Shown here one piece after another: positions 45,001-60,000 of a stretch of 64,000 nt of DNA. The translations under genes and the position numbers were made by a program. Origin of the DNA: Prostheceraeus crozeri. Lineage: Eukaryota; Platyhelminthes; Polycladida; Euryleptidae. The stretch covers positions 124,001 through 188,000 of the forward strand of contig CAJQUW010005272.1 in the NCBI GenBank assembly GCA_907163375.1. Direction: 5' to 3'. A model generated the notes under the pieces. That model searched no databases, was not told the DNA's origin, and saw only the letters and a list, made by a program, of their open reading frames with translations. Position 1 is the first letter of the stretch; every line of letters begins with the position of its first letter.

Positions 45001-48000
45001 TCCTTCCTGCCCATCCCCGAAGATGTTGGTGAGCGGACTCGATCCCTCCTCCCTCTCCGTCTCACTGCACACCGCTCCCTGTCCTTCCTGCCCATCCCCG
45101 ATGATGTTGGTGAGCGGACTCGAGCACTCCTCCCTCTCCGGCTCACTGCACACCGCTCCCTGTCCTTCCTGCCCATCCCCGATGATGTTGGTGAGCGGAC
45201 TAGAGCCCTCCTCCCTCTCCGTCTCACTGCACACCGCTCCCTGTCCTTCCTGCCCATTCCCGATGATGTTGGTGGTTGGACTCGAGCATTCCTCCCTCTC
45301 CGTCTCACTGCACACCGCTCCCTGTCCTTCCTGCCCATCCCCGATGATGTTGGTGGTCACACTCGAGCACTCCTCCCTCTCCGTCTCACTGCACACCGCT
45401 CCCTGTCCTTCCTGCCCATCCCCGATGATGTTGGTGGTCGGACTCGATCCCTCCTCTATCTCTGTCTCATTGCACACCGCTCCCTGTCCTTCCTGTCTAT
45501 CCAGATGATGTTTTTGGTGAGCGGACTCAAGAGCTCCTCCCTCTCCGTCTCACTGCACACCGCTCCCTCTTCTTCCTGCCCTACCCCGATGATGTTGGTG
45601 ACGGACTCGAGCCCTCCTCCCTCTCCGTCTCGCTGCACACCGCTCCCTGTCCTTCCTGCCCATCCCCGATGATGTTGGTTGGCGGATTAGAGCCCTCCTC
45701 CCTCTACGTCTCACTGCACACCGCTCCCTGTCCTTCCTGCCCATCCCCGTTGATGTTGGTGGTCGGTCTCGAGTCCTCCTTCCTCTCCGTCTCACTGCAC
45801 GTAGCTCCCTGTCCTTCCTGCCCATCCCCGATCATGTTGGTGGTCGGACTCGATCCCTCCTCCCTCTCCGTCTCACTGCACACCGCTCCCTGTCCTTCCT
45901 GCCCATCCCCGATGATGTTGGTGAGCGGACTCGATCCCTCCTCCCTCTACGTCTCACTGCACACCGCTCCCTGTCCTTCCTGCCCATCCCCGATGATGTT
46001 GGTGGTCAGACTTGAGCACTCCTCCCTCTCCGTCTCACTGCACACCGCTCCCTGTCCTTCCTGCCCATCCCCGATGATGTTGGTGGTCGGACTCGAGCCC
46101 TCCTCCCTCTCCGTCTCACTGCACACCGCTCCCTGTCCTTCCTGCCCATCCCCGATGATGTTGGTTGTCTGACTCGAGCCCTCCTCCCTCTCCGTCTCAC
46201 TGCACACCGCTCCCTGTCCTTCCTGCCCATCCCCGATGATGTTGGTGAGCGGACTCGATCCCTCCTCCCTCTCCGTCTCACTGCACACCGCTGCCTGTCC
46301 TTCCTGCCCATCCCCGATGATGTTGGTGAGCGGACTCGAGTCCTCCTCCCTCTCCGTCTTACACCACACTGCTCCCTATCCTTGCCGCCCATCCCCGATG
46401 ATGTTGGTGAGCGGACTCGAGCCCTCCTCCCTCTCTGTCTCACTGCACACCGCTCCCTGTCCTTCCTGCCCATCCCCGATGATGTTGGTGGTCGGACTCG
46501 AACCCTCCTCCCTCTCCGTCTCACTGCACACCGCTCCCTGTCCTTCCTCCCGATCCCCGATGATGTTGGTGGGCGGACTCGATCCCTCCTCCCTCTCCGT
46601 CTCACTGCACGCCGCTCCCTGTCCTTCCTGCCCATCCCCGATGATGTTGGTGGTCGCACTCGATCCCTCCTCCCTCTCCGTCTCACTGCACACCGCTCCC
46701 TATCCTTCCTGCCCATCCCCGATGATGTTGGTGGTTGCACTCGAGCATTCCTCCCTCTCCGTCTCACTGCACACCGCTCCCTGTCCTTCCTGCCCATCTA
46801 CGAAGATGTTGGTGGTCGGACTCGAGCCCTCCTCCCTCTCCGTCTCACTGCACACCGATCCCTGTCCTTCCTGCCCCATCATCGATAATGTTGGTTGTCG
46901 GACTCGAGCACTCCTCCCTCTCCGTCTCACTGCACACCGCTGCCTGTCCTTCCTGCCCATCCCCGATGATGTTGGTGGTCGGACTCGAGTCCTCCTCCCT
47001 CTCCGTCTTACACCACACTGCTCCCTATCCTTGCTGCCCATCCCCGATCATGTTGGTGACGGACTCGAGCCCTCCTCCCTCTCTGTCTCACTGCACACCG
47101 CTCCCTGTCCTTCCTGCACATCCCCGATGATGTTGGTGGTCGGACTCGAACCCTCCTCCCTCTCCGTCTCACTGCACGCCGCTCCCTGTCCTTCCTGCCC
47201 ATCCGCGATGGTGTTGGTGAGCGGACTCGAGCACTCCTCCCTCTCCGTCTCACTGCACACCGCTCCCTGTCCTTCCTGCCCATCCCCGATGTTGTTGGTG
47301 GTCGGACTCGAGCACTTCTCCCTCTCCGTGTCACTGCACGCCGCTCCCTGTCCTTCCTGCCCATCCCCGATGATGTTGGTGAGCGGACTCGAGCCCTCCT
47401 CCCTCTCTGTCTCACTGCACACCGCTGCCTGTCCTTCCTGCCCATCCCCGATGATGTTGGTGGGCGGACTCGAGCCCTCCTCCCTCTACGTCTCACTGCA
47501 CCGCGCTCCCTGTTCTTCCTGCCCATCGCCGATGATGTTGGTGGTCGGACACGAGCCCTCCTCCCTCTCCGTCTCACTGCATACCACTCGATGTCCCTCC
47601 TGCCCATCCCCGATGATGTTGGTTGTCGGACTCGAGCATTCCTCCCTCTCCGTCTCACTGCACACCGCTCCCTGTCCTTCCTGCCCATCCCCGATGATGG
47701 TTGTGAGCGGACTCGATCCCTCCTCCCTCTCCGTCTCACTGCACACCGCTCCCTGTCCTTGCTGCTCATCCCCGATGATGTTGGTGTTCGGACTCGAGCA
47801 GTCCTCCCTCTCCGTCTCACTGCGCACCGCTAGCTGTCCTTCCTGCCTATCCCCGATGATGTTGTCGAGCGGAATCGAGCCCTCCTCCCTCTCCGTCTTA
47901 CTGCGCACAGCTAGCTGTCCTTCCTGCCCATCCGCGATGATGTTGGTGGTCGGACTCGATCCCTCCTCCCTCTCTGTCTCACTGCGCACCGCTAGATGTC

Positions 48001-51000
48001 CTTCCTGCCCATCCCCGATGATGTTGGTGGTCTGACTGGATCCCTCCTCCCTCTCCGTCTTACACCACACTGTTCCCTGTGGTTCCTGCCCATCCCCGAT
48101 GATGTTGGTGAGCGGACTCAAGCACTCCTCCCTCTCCGTCTCACTGCACACCGCTCCCTGTCCTTCCTGCCCATCCCCGATGATGTTGGTGGTCGGACTC
48201 GAACCCTCCTTTCTCTCCGTCTCACTGCACGCCGCTCCCTGTCCTTCCTGCCCATCCCCGATGATGTTGGTGGTCGGTCTCGAGTCCTCCTCCCTCTACG
48301 TCTCACTGCACCGCGCTCCCTGTTCTTCCTGCCCATCGCCGATGATGTTGGTGGTCGGACTCGAGCCCTCCTCCCTCTCCGTCTCACTGCATACCACTCG
48401 ATGTCCCTCCTGCCCATCCCCGATGATGTTGGTTGTCGGACTCGAGCATTCCTCCCTCTCCGTCTCACTGCACACCGCTCCCTGTCCTTCCTGCCCATCC
48501 CCGATGATGGTTGTGAGCGGACTCGATCCCTCCTCCCTCTCCGTCTCACTGCACACCGCTCCCTGTCCTTGCTGCTCATCCCCGATGATGTTGGTGTTCG
48601 GACTCGAGCAGTCCTCCCTCTCCGTCTCACTGCGCACCGCTAGCTGTCCTTCCTGCCTATCCCCGATGATGTTGGTGAGCGGAATCGAGCCCTCCTCCCT
48701 CTCCGTCTTACTGCGCACAGCTAGCTGTCCTTCCTGCCCATCCGCGATGATGTTGGTGGTCGGACTCGATCCCTCCTCCCTCTCTGTCTCACTGCGCACC
48801 GCTAGATGTCCTTCCTGCCCATCCCCGATGATGTTGGTGGTCTGACTCGATCCCTCCTCCCTCTCCGTCTTACACCACACTGTTCCCTGTGGTTCCTGCC
48901 CATCCCCGATGATGTTGGTGAGCGGACTCAAGCACTCCTCCCTCTCCGTCTCACTGCGCACCGCTCCCTGTCCTTCCTGCCCATCCCCGATGATGTTGGT
49001 GGTCGGACTCGAACCCTCCTTTCTCTCCGTCTCACTGCACGCCGCTCCCTGTCCTTCCTGCCCATCCCGATGATGTTGGTGGTCGGTCTCGAGTCCTCCT
49101 CCCTCTCCGTCTCACTGCACTGCGCTCCCTGTCCTTCCTGCCCATCCCGATGATGTTGGTGGTCGGACTCCATCCCTGCTCCCTCTCCGTCTTACTGCGC
49201 ACAGCTAGCTGTCTTTCCTGCCCATCCGCGATGATGTTGGTGGTCGGACTCGATCCCTCCTCCTTCTCTGTCTCACTGCACACAGCTCCCTGAACTTCCT
49301 GCCCATCCACGATGATGTTGGTGGTCGGGCTCGAGCACTCCTCTCTCTCCGTCTCACTGCACGCCGCTCCCTGTCCTTCCTGCCCATCTCCGATGATGTT
49401 GGTGGTCGGACTCGAACCATCCTCCCTCTCAGTCTCACTGCACACCGCTCCCTGTCCTTCCCACCCATCTATGATGATGTTGGTTGGCGGACTCGAGCAC
49501 TCCTCCCTCTCCGTCTCACTGCACACCGCTCTCTGTCCTTCCTGCCCATCTCCGATGATGTTGGTGAGCGGACTCGAGCACTCCTCCCTCTCCGTCTCAC
49601 TGCGCACCGCTCCCTGTCCTTCCTACCCGATCCCCGATGATGTTGGTTGTCGGACTCGAGTCCTCCTCCCTCTCCGTCTCACTGCACACCGCTCCCTGTC
49701 CTTCCTGCCCATCCCCGATGATGTTGGTGAGCGGACTCGAGCCCTCCTCCCTCTCCGTCTTACTGCGCACAGCTAGCTGTCCTTCCTGCCCATCTCCGAT
49801 GATGTTGGTGGTCGGACTCGAGCCCTCCTCCCTCTCCGTCTCACTGCACACCGCTCCCTGTCCTTCCTGCCCATCCCCGATGATGTTGGTGGTCGGACTC
49901 GAGCCCTCCTCCCTCTCCGTCTCACTGCGCACCGCTAGATGTCCTTCCTGCCCATCGCCGATGATGTTGGTGGTCGGACTCGATCCCTCCTCCCCCTCCT
50001 TCTCACTGCGCACAGCTCCCTGTCCTTCCTGCACATCCCCGATGATGTTGGTCAGCGGACTCGAGCCCTCCTCTCTCTCTGTCTCACTGCACACCGCTGC
50101 CTGTCCTTCCTGCCCATCCCCGATGATGTTGGTGGTCGGACTCGAACCCTCCTCCCTCTCGTCTCACTGCACACCGCTCCTGCCCTTCCTACCCATCCCC
50201 GATGATGTTGGTTGTCGGACTCGAGCATTCCTCCCTCTCCGTCTCACTGCACACCGCTCCCTGTCCTTCCTGCCTATCCCCGATGATGTTGGTGTGCGGA
50301 CTCGAGCCCTCCTCTCTCTCTGTCTCACTGCACACCGCTGCCTGTCCTTCCTACCCATCCCCGATGATGTTGGTGGTCGGACTCGAGCCCTCCTCCCTCT
50401 CCGTCTCACTGCACACCGCTCCTGTCCTTCCTGCCCATCCCGATGATGTTGGTTGTCGGACTCGAGCATTCCTCCCTCTCCGTCTCACTGCACACCGCTC
50501 CCTGTCCTTCCTGACCATCCCCGATGATGTTGGTGGTCGGACTCGAGCCCTCCTGCCTCTCCGTCTCACTGCACACCGCTCCCTGTCCTTCCTGCCCATC
50601 CCCGAAGATGTTGGTGAGCGGACTCGATCCCTCCTCCCTCTCCGTCTCACTGCACACCGCTCCCTGTCCTTCCTGCCCATCCCCGATGATGTTGGTGGTC
50701 GGTCTCGAGTCCTCCTCCCTCTCCGTCTCACTGCACTGCGCTCCCTGTCCTTCCTGCCCATCCCCGATGATGTTGGTGGTCGGACTCCATCCCTGCTCCC
50801 TCTCCGTCTTACTGCGCACAGCTCCCTGTCCTTCCTGCCCATCCGCGATGATGTTGGTGGTCGGACTCGATCCCTCCTCCTTCTCTGTCTCACTGCACAC
50901 AGCTCCCTGAACTTCCTGCCCATCCACGATGATGTTGGTGGTCGGACTCGAGCACTCCTCTCTCTCCGTCTCACTGCACGCCGCTCCCTGTCCTTCCTGC

Positions 51001-54000
51001 CCATCTCCGATGATGTTGGTGGTCGGACTCGAACCATCCTCCCTCTCAGTCTCACTGCACACCGCTCCCTGTCCTTCCCACCCATCTATGATGATGTTGG
51101 TTGGCGGACTCGAGCACTCCTCCCTCTCCGTCTCACTGCACACCGCTCTCTGTCCTTCCTGCCCATCTCCGATGATGTTGGTGAGCGGACTCGAGCACTC
51201 CTCCCTCTCCGTCTCACTGCGCACCGCTCCCTGTCCTTCCTACCCATCCTCGATGATGTTGGTTGTCGGACTCGAGTCCTCCTCCCTCTCCGTCTCACTG
51301 CACACCGCTCCCTGTCCTTCCTGCCCATCCCCGATGATGTTGGTGAGCGGACTCGAGCCCTCCTCCCTCTCCGTCTTACTGCGCACAGCTAGCTGTCCTT
51401 CCTGCCCATCTCCGATGATGTTGGTGGTCGGACTCGAGCCCTCCTCCCTCTCCGTCTCACTGCACACCGCTCCCTGTCCTTCCTGCCCATCGCCGATGAT
51501 GTTGGTGGTCGGACTCGATCCCTCCTCCCCCTCCTTCTCACTGCGCACAGCTCCCTGTCCTTCCTGCACATCGCCGATGATGTTGGTCAGTGGACTCGAG
51601 CCCTCCTCTCTCTCTGTCTCACTGCACACCGCTGCCTGTCCTTCCTGCCCATCCCCGATGATGTTGGTGGTCGGACTCGAACCCTCCTCCCTCTCCGTCT
51701 CACTGCACACCGCTCCCTGTCCTTCCTGCCCATCCCCGATGATGTTGGTTGTCGGACTCGAGCATTCCTCTCTCTCCGTCTCACTGCACACCGCTCCCTG
51801 TCCTTCCTGCCTATCCCCGATGATGTTGGTGTGCGGACTCGAGCCCTCCTCTCTCTCTGTCTCACTGCACACCGCTGCCTGTCCTTCCTACCCATCCCCG
51901 ATGATGTTGGTGGTCGGACTCGAACCCTCCTCCCTCTCCGTCTCACTGCACACCGCTCCCTGTCCTTCCTGCCCATCCCCGATGATGTTGGTTGTCGGAC
52001 TCGAGCATTCCTCCCTCTCCGTCTCACTGCACACCGCTCCCTGTCCTTCCTGACCATCCCCGATGATGTTGGTGAGCGGACTCGATCCCTCCTCCCTCTC
52101 CGTCTCACTGCACACCGCTCCCTGTCCTCCCTGCCCATCCCCGATGATGTTGGTGAGCGGACTCGAGCACTCCTCCCTCTCCGTCTCACTGCACACCGCT
52201 CCCTGTCCTTCCTGCCCATCCCCGATGATGTTGGTGAGCGGACTCGAGCCCTCCTCCCTCTCCGTCTCACTGCACACCGCTCCCTGTCCTTCCTGCCCAT
52301 TCCCGATGATGTTGGTGGTTGGACTCGAGCATTCCTCCCTCTCCGTCTCACTGCACACCGCTCCCTGTCCTTCCTGCCCATCCCCGATGATGTTGGTGGT
52401 CGCACTCGAGCCCTCCTCCCTCTCCGTCTGACTGCACACCGCTCCCTGTCCTTCCTGCCCATCCCCGATGATGTTGGTGGTCGGACTCGAGTCCTCCTCC
52501 CTCTCCGTCTCACTGCACACCGCTCCCTGTCCTTCCTGCCCATCCCCGATGATGTTGGTGGTCGGACTCGATCCCTCCTCTATCTCCGTCTCATTGCACA
52601 CCGCTCCCTGTCCCTCCTGTCTATCCAGATGATGTTTTTGGTGAGCGGACTCAAGAGCTCCTCCCTCTCCGTCTCACTGCACACCGCTCCCTGTTCTTCC
52701 TGCCCATCCCCGATGATGTTGGTCAGCGGACTCGAGCCCTCCTCCCTCTCCGTCTCGCTGCACACCGCTCCCTGTCCTTCCTGCCCATCCCCGATGATGT
52801 TGGTTGGCGGATTAGAGCCCTCCTCCCTCTACGTCTCACTGCACACCGCTCCCTGTCCTTCCTGCCCATCCCCGTTGATGTTGGTGGTCGGTCTCGAGTC
52901 CTCCTTCCTCTCCGTCTCAGTGCACGTAGCTCCCTGTCCTTCCTGCCCATCCCCGATCATGTTGGTGGTCGGACTCGATCCCTCCTCCCTCTCCGTCTCA
53001 CTGCACACCGCTCCCTGTCCTTCCTGCCCATCCCCGATGATGTTGGTGAGCGGACTCGATCCCTCCTCCCTCTACGTCTCACTGCACACCGCTCCCTGTC
53101 CTTCCTGCCCATCCCCGATGATGTTGGTGGTTGCACTCGAGCATTCCTCCCTCTCCGTCTCAGAGCACACCGCTCACTGTCCTTCCTGCCCCATAATCGA
53201 TAATGTTGGTAGGCGGACTCGAGCCCTCCTCCCTCTCCGTCTCACTGCACACCGCTCCCTGTCCTTCCTGCCCATCCCCGATGATGTTGGTTGTCGGACT
53301 CGAGCCCTCCTCCCTCTCCGTCTCACTGCACACCGCTCCCTGTCCTTCCTGCCCATCCCCGATGATGTTGGTGAGCGGACTCGATCCCTCCTCCCTCTCC
53401 GTCTCACTGCACACCGCTGCCTGTCCTTCCTGCCCATCCCCGATGATGTTGGTGGTCGGACTCGAGTCCTCCTCCCTCTCCGTCTTACACCACACTGCTC
53501 CCTATCCTTGCCGCCCATCCCCGATGATGTTGGTGAGCGGACTCGAGCCCTCCTCCCTCTCTGTCTCACTGCACACCGCTCCCTGTCCTTCCTGCCCATC
53601 CCCGATGATGTTGGTGGTCGGACTCGATCCCTCCTCCCTCTCCGTCTCACTGCACGCCGCTCCCTGTCCTTCCTGCCCATCCCCGATGATGTTATCGAGC
53701 GGACTCGAGCACTCCTCCCCCTCCGTCTCACTGCACACCGCTCCCTATCCTTCCTGCCCATCCCCGATGATGTTGGTGAGCGGACTCGAGCACTCCTCCC
53801 TCTCCGTCTCACTGCACGCCGCTCCCTGTCCTTCCTGCCCATCCCCGATGATGTTGGTGAGCGGACTCGAGCCCTCCTCCCTCTCCGTCTCACTGCACGC
53901 CGCTCCCTGTCCTTCCTGCCCATCCCCGATGATGTTGGTGGTCGGACTCGATCCCTCCTCCCTCTCCGTCTCACTGCACACCGCTCCCTGTCCTTCCTGC

Positions 54001-57000
54001 CCATCCCCGATGATGTTGGCGAGCGGACTCGAGCACTCCTCCCCCTCCGTCTCACTGCACACCGCTCCCTATCCTTCCTGCCCATCCCCGATGATGTTGG
54101 TGAGCGGACTCGAGCACTCCTCCCTCTCCGTCTCACTGCACGCCGCTCCCTGTCCTTCCTGTCTATCCAGATGATGTTTTTGGTGAGCGGACTCAAGAGC
54201 TCCTCCCTCTCCGTCTCACTGCACACCGCTCCCTGTCCTTCCTGCCCATCCCCGATGATGTTGGTGGTCGGACTCGATCCCTCCTCCCTCTCCGTCTCAC
54301 TGTTCCCGCTCCCTGTCCTTCCTGCCCATCCCCGATGATGTTGGTGGTCGGACTCGATCCCTCCTCTATCTCAATCTCACTGCACACCGCTCCCTGTCCT
54401 TCCTGTCTATCCAGATGATGTTTTTGGTGAGCGGACTCAAGAGCTCCTCCCTCTCCGTCTCACTGCACACCGCTCCCTGTTCTTCCTGCCCATCCCGATG
54501 ATGTTGGTGGTCGGACACGAGCACTCCTCCCTCTCCGTCTCACTGCACACCATTCCATGTCCTTCCTGCCCATCCCCGATGATGTTGGTGAGCGGACTCG
54601 ATCCCTCCTCCCTCTACGTCTCACTGCACACCGCTCCCTGTCCTTCCTGCCCATCCCCGTTGATGTTGGTGGTCGGTCTCGAGTCCTCCTTCCTCTCCGT
54701 CTCACTGCACACCGCTCCCTGTCCTTCCTGCCCATCCCCGATGATGTTGGTGGTCGGACTCGATCCCTCCTCTATCTCTGTCTCACTCCACACCGCTCCC
54801 TGTCCTTCCTGCCCCATCATCGATAATGTTGGTTGTCGGACTCGAGCCCTCCTCCCTCTCCGTCTCACTGCACACCGCTGCCTGTCCTTCCTGCCCATCC
54901 CCGATGATGTTGGTGGTCGGACTCGAGTCCTCCTCCCTCTCCGTCTTACACCACACTGCTCCCTATCCTTGCTGCCCATCCCCGATGATGTTGGTGAGCG
55001 GACTCGAGCCCTCCTCCCTCTCTGTCTCACTGCACACCGCTCCCTGTCCTTCCTGCACATCCCCGATGATGTTGGTGGTCGGACTCGAACCCTCTTCCCT
55101 CTCCGTCTCACTGCACACCGCTCCCTGTCCTTCCTGCCCATCGCCGATGATGTTGGTGGTCGGACTCGAGCACTCCTCCCTCTCCGTCTCACTGCACGCC
55201 GCTCCCTGTCCTTCCTGCCCATCCGCGATGGTGTTGGTGAGCGGACTCGAGCACTCCTCCCTCTCCGTCTCACTGCACACCGCTCCCTGTCCTTCCTGCC
55301 CATCCCCGATCTTGTTGGTGGTCGGACTCGAGCACTTCTCCCTCTCCGTGTCACTGCACGCCGCTCCCTGTCCTTCCTGCCCATCCCCGATGATGTTGGT
55401 GAGCGGACTCGAACCCTCCTCCCTCTCTGTCTCACTGCACACCGCTGCCTGTCCTTCCTGCCCATCCCCGATGATGTTGGTGGGCGGACTCGAGCCCTCC
55501 TCCCTCTACGTCTCACTGCACCGCGCTCCCTGTTCTTCCTGCCCATCGCCGATGATGTTGGTGGTCGGACTCGAGCCCTCCTCCCTCTCCGTCTCACTGC
55601 ATACCACTCGATGTCCCTCCTGCCCATCCCCGATGATGTTGGTTGTCGGACTCGAGCATTCCTCCCTCTCCGTCTCACTGCACACCGCTCCCTGTCCTTC
55701 CTGCCCATCCCCGAAGATGATGGTTGTGAGCGGACTCGATCCCTCCTCCCTCTCCGTCTCACTGCACACCGCTCCTTGTCCTTGCTGCTCATCCCCGATG
55801 ATGTTGGTGATCGGACTCGAGCAGTCCTCCCTCTCCGTCTCACTGCGCACCGCTAGCTGTCCTTCCTGCCTATCCCCGATGATGTTGGTGAGCGGAATCG
55901 AGCCCTCCTCCCTCTCCGTCTTACTGCGCACAGCTAGCTGTCCTTCCTGCCCATCCGCGATGATGTTGGTGGTCGGACTCGATCCCTCCTCCCTCTCTGT
56001 CTCACTGCGCACCGCTAGATGTCCTTCCTGCCCATCCCCGATGATGTTGGTGGTCGGACTCGATCCCTCCTCCCTCTCCGTCTTACACCACACTGTTCCC
56101 TGTGGTTCCTGCCCATCCCCGATGATGTTGGTGAGCGGACTCCAGCACTCCTCCCTCTCCGTCTCACTGCACACCGCTCCCTGTCCTTCCTGCCCATCCC
56201 CGATGATGTTGGTGGTCGGACTCGAACCCTCCTTTCTCTCCGTCTCACTGCACGCCGCTCCCTGTCCTTCCTGCCCATCCCCGATGATGTTGGTGGTCGG
56301 TCTCGAGTCCTCCTCCCTCTCCGTCTCACTGCACTGCGCTCCCTGTCCTTCCTGCCGATCCCCGATGATGTTGGTGGTCGGACTCCATCACTGCTCCCTC
56401 TCCGTCTTACTGCGCACAGCTAGCTGTCTTTCCTGCCCATCCGCGATGATGTTGGTGGTCGGACTCGATCCCTCCTCCTTCTCCGTCTCACTGCACACAG
56501 CTCCCTGAACTTCCTGCCCATCCCCGATGATGTTGGTGGTCGGACTCGAGCACTCCTCTCTCTCCGTCTCACTGCACGCCGCTCCCTGTCCTTCCTGCCC
56601 ATCTCCGATGATGTTGGTGGTCGGACTCGAACCATCCTCCCTCTCCGTCTCACTGCACACCGCTCCCTGTCCTTCCCACCCATCTATGGTGATGTTGGTT
56701 GGCGGACTCGAGCATTCCTCCCTCTCCGTCTCACTGCACACCGCTCCCTGTCCTTCCTGCCCATCTCCGATGATGTTGGTGAGCGGACTCGAGCACTCCT
56801 CCCTCTCCGTCTCACTGCGCACCGCTCCCTGCCCTTCCTACCCATCCTCGATGATGTTGGTTGTCGGACTCGATCCCTCCTCCCTCTCCGTCTCACTTCA
56901 CACCGCTCCCTGTCCTTCCTGCCCATCCCCGATGATGTTGGTGAGCGGACTCGAGCCCTCCTCCCTCTCCGTCTTACTGCACACCGCTCCCTGTCCTTCC

Positions 57001-60000
57001 TGCCCATCCCCGATGATGTTGGTGGTCGGACTCGAGCCCTCCTCCCTCTCCGTCTCACTGCGCATCGCTAGATGTCCTTCCTGCCCATCGCCGATGATGT
57101 TGGTGGTCGGACTCGATCCCTCCTCCCTCTCCTTCTCACTGCGCACAGCTCCCTGTCCTTCCTGCACATCCCCGATGATGTTGGTCAGCGGACTCGAGCC
57201 CTCCTCTCTCTCTGTCTCACTGCACACCGCTGCCTGTCCTTCCTGCCCATCCCCGATGATGTTGGTGGTCGGACTCGAACCCTCCTCCCTCTCCGTCTCA
57301 CTGCACACCGCTCCCTGTCCTTCCTGCCCATCCCCGATGATGTTGGTTGTCGGACTCGAGCATTCCTCCCTCTCCGTCTCACTGCACACCGCTCCCTGTC
57401 CTTCCTGCCTATCCCCGATGATGTTGGTGAGCGGACTCGAGCCCTCCTCTCTCTCTGTCTCACTGCACACCGCTGCCTGTCCTTCCTACCCATCCCCGAT
57501 GATGTTGGTGGTCGGACTCGAACCCTCCTCCCTCTCCGTCTCACTGCACACCGCTCCCTGTCCTTCCTGCCCATCCCCGATGATGTTGGTTGTCGGACTC
57601 GAGCATTCCTCCCTCTCCGTCTCACTGCACGCCGCTCCCTGTCCTTCCTGTCTATCCAGATGATGTTTTTGGTGAGCGGACTCAAGAGCTCCTCCCTCTC
57701 CGTCTCACTGCACACCGCTCCCTGTTCTTCCTGCCCATCCCGATGATGTTGGTGGTCGGACACGAGCACTCCTCCCTCTCCGTCTCACTGCACACCATTC
57801 CATGTCCTTCCTGCCCATCCCCGATGATGTTGGTGAGCGGACTCGAGCACTCCTCCCTCTCCGTCTCACTGCACACCGCTCCCTGTCCATCCCCGATGAT
57901 GTTGGTGGTCGGACTCGAGCCCTCCTCCCTCTCCGTCTCGCTGCACACCGCTCCCTGTCCTTCCTGCCCATCCCTGATGATGTTGGTTGGCGGATTAGAG
58001 CCCTCCTCCCTCTACGTCTCACTGCACACCGCTCCCTGTCCTTCCTGCCCATCCCCGTTGATGTTGGTGGTCGGTCTCGAGTCCTCCTTCCTCTCCGTCT
58101 CACTGCACACCGCTCCCTGTCCTTCCTGCCCATCCCCGATGATGTTGGTGAGCGGACTCGAGCATTCCTTCCTCTCCGTCTCACTGCACACCGCTCCCTG
58201 TCCTTCCTGGCCATCCCCGATGATGGTGGTGATCGGACTCGATCCCTCCTCCCTCTCCGTCTCACTGCACACCGCTCCCTGTCCTTCCTGCCCATCCCCG
58301 ATGATGTTGGTGGTCGGACTCGAGTCCTCCTCCCTCTCCGTCTCACTGCACACCGCTCCCTATCCTTGCTGCCCATCCCCGATAATGTTGGTTGTCGGAC
58401 TCGAGCACTCCTCCCTCTCCGTCTCACTGCACACCGCTGCCTGTCCTTCCTGCCCATCCCCGATGATGTTGGTGGTCGGACTCGAGTCCTCCTCCCTCTC
58501 CGTCTTACACCACACTGCTCCCTATCCTTGCTGCCCATCCCCGATGATGTTGGTGAGCGGACTCGAGCCCTCCTCCCTCTCTGTCTCACTGCACACTGCT
58601 CCCTTTCCTTCCTGCCCATCCCCGATGATGTTGGTGGTCGGACTCGAGTCCTCCTCCCTCTCCGTCTTACACCACACTGCTCCCTATCCTTGCTGCCCAT
58701 CCCCGATGATGTTGGTGGTCGGACTCGAACCCTCCTCCCTCTCCGTCTCACTGCACACCGCTCCCTGTCCTTCCTGCCCATCGCCGATGATGTTGCTGAG
58801 CGGACTCGAGCACTCCTCCCTCTCCGTCTCACTGTGCACCGCTCCCTGTCCTTCCTGCCCATCTTGGTGGTCGGACTCGATCCCTCCTACCTCTCCGTCT
58901 AACTGCACGCCGCTCCCTGTCCTTCCTGCCCATCCGCGATGGTGTTGGTGAGCGGACTCGAGCACTCCTCCCTCTCCGTCTCACTGCACACCGCTCCCTG
59001 TCCTTCCTGCCCATCCCCGATGTTGTTGGTGGTCGGACTCGAGCACTTCTCCCTCTCCGTGTCACTGCACGCCGCTCCCTGTCCTTCCTGCCCATCCCCG
59101 ATGATGTTGGTGAGCGGACTCGAGCCCTCCTCCCTCTCTGTCTCACTGCACACCGCTGCCTGTCCTTCCTGCCCATCCCCGATGATGTTGGTGGGCGGAC
59201 TCGAGCCCTCCTCCCTCTACGTCTCACTGCACCGCGCTCCCTGTTCTTCCTGCCCATCGCCGATGATGTTGGTGGTCGGACTCGAGCCCTCCTCCCTCTC
59301 CGGCTCACTGCACACCGCTCCCTGTCCTTCCTGCCCATCCCCGATGATGTTGGTTGTCGGACTCGAGCATTCCTCCCTCTCCGTCTCACTGCACACCGCT
59401 CCCTGTCCTTCCTGCCCATCCCCGATGATGGTTGTGAGCGGACTCGATCCCTCCTCCCTCTCCGTCTCACTGCACACCGCTCCCTGTCCTTCCTGCCCAT
59501 CCCCGATGATGTTGGTGGTCGGACTCGATCCCTCCTCCCTCTCCGTCTCACTGCACACCGCTCCCTGCCCTTCCTGGCCATCCCCGATGATGTTGGTGGT
59601 CGGACTCGATCCCTCCTCCCTCTCGGTCTCACTGCACACCGCTCCTTGTCCTTGCTGCTCATCCCCGATGATGTTGGTGATCGGACTCGAGCAGTCCTCC
59701 CTCTCCGTCTCACTGCGCACCGCTAGCTGTCCTTCCTGCCTATCCCCGATGATGTTGGTGAGCGGAATCGAGCCCTCCTCCCTCTCCGTCTTACTGCGCA
59801 CAGCTAGCTGTCCTTCCTGCCCATCCGCGATGATGTTGGTGGTCGGACTCGATCCCTCCTCCCTCTCTGTCTCACTGCGCACCGCTAGATGTCCTTCCTG
59901 CCCATCCCCGATGATGTTGGTGGTCGGACTCGATCCCTCCTCCCTCTCCGTCTTACACCACACTGTTCCCTGTGGTTCCTGCCCATCCCCGATGATGTTG

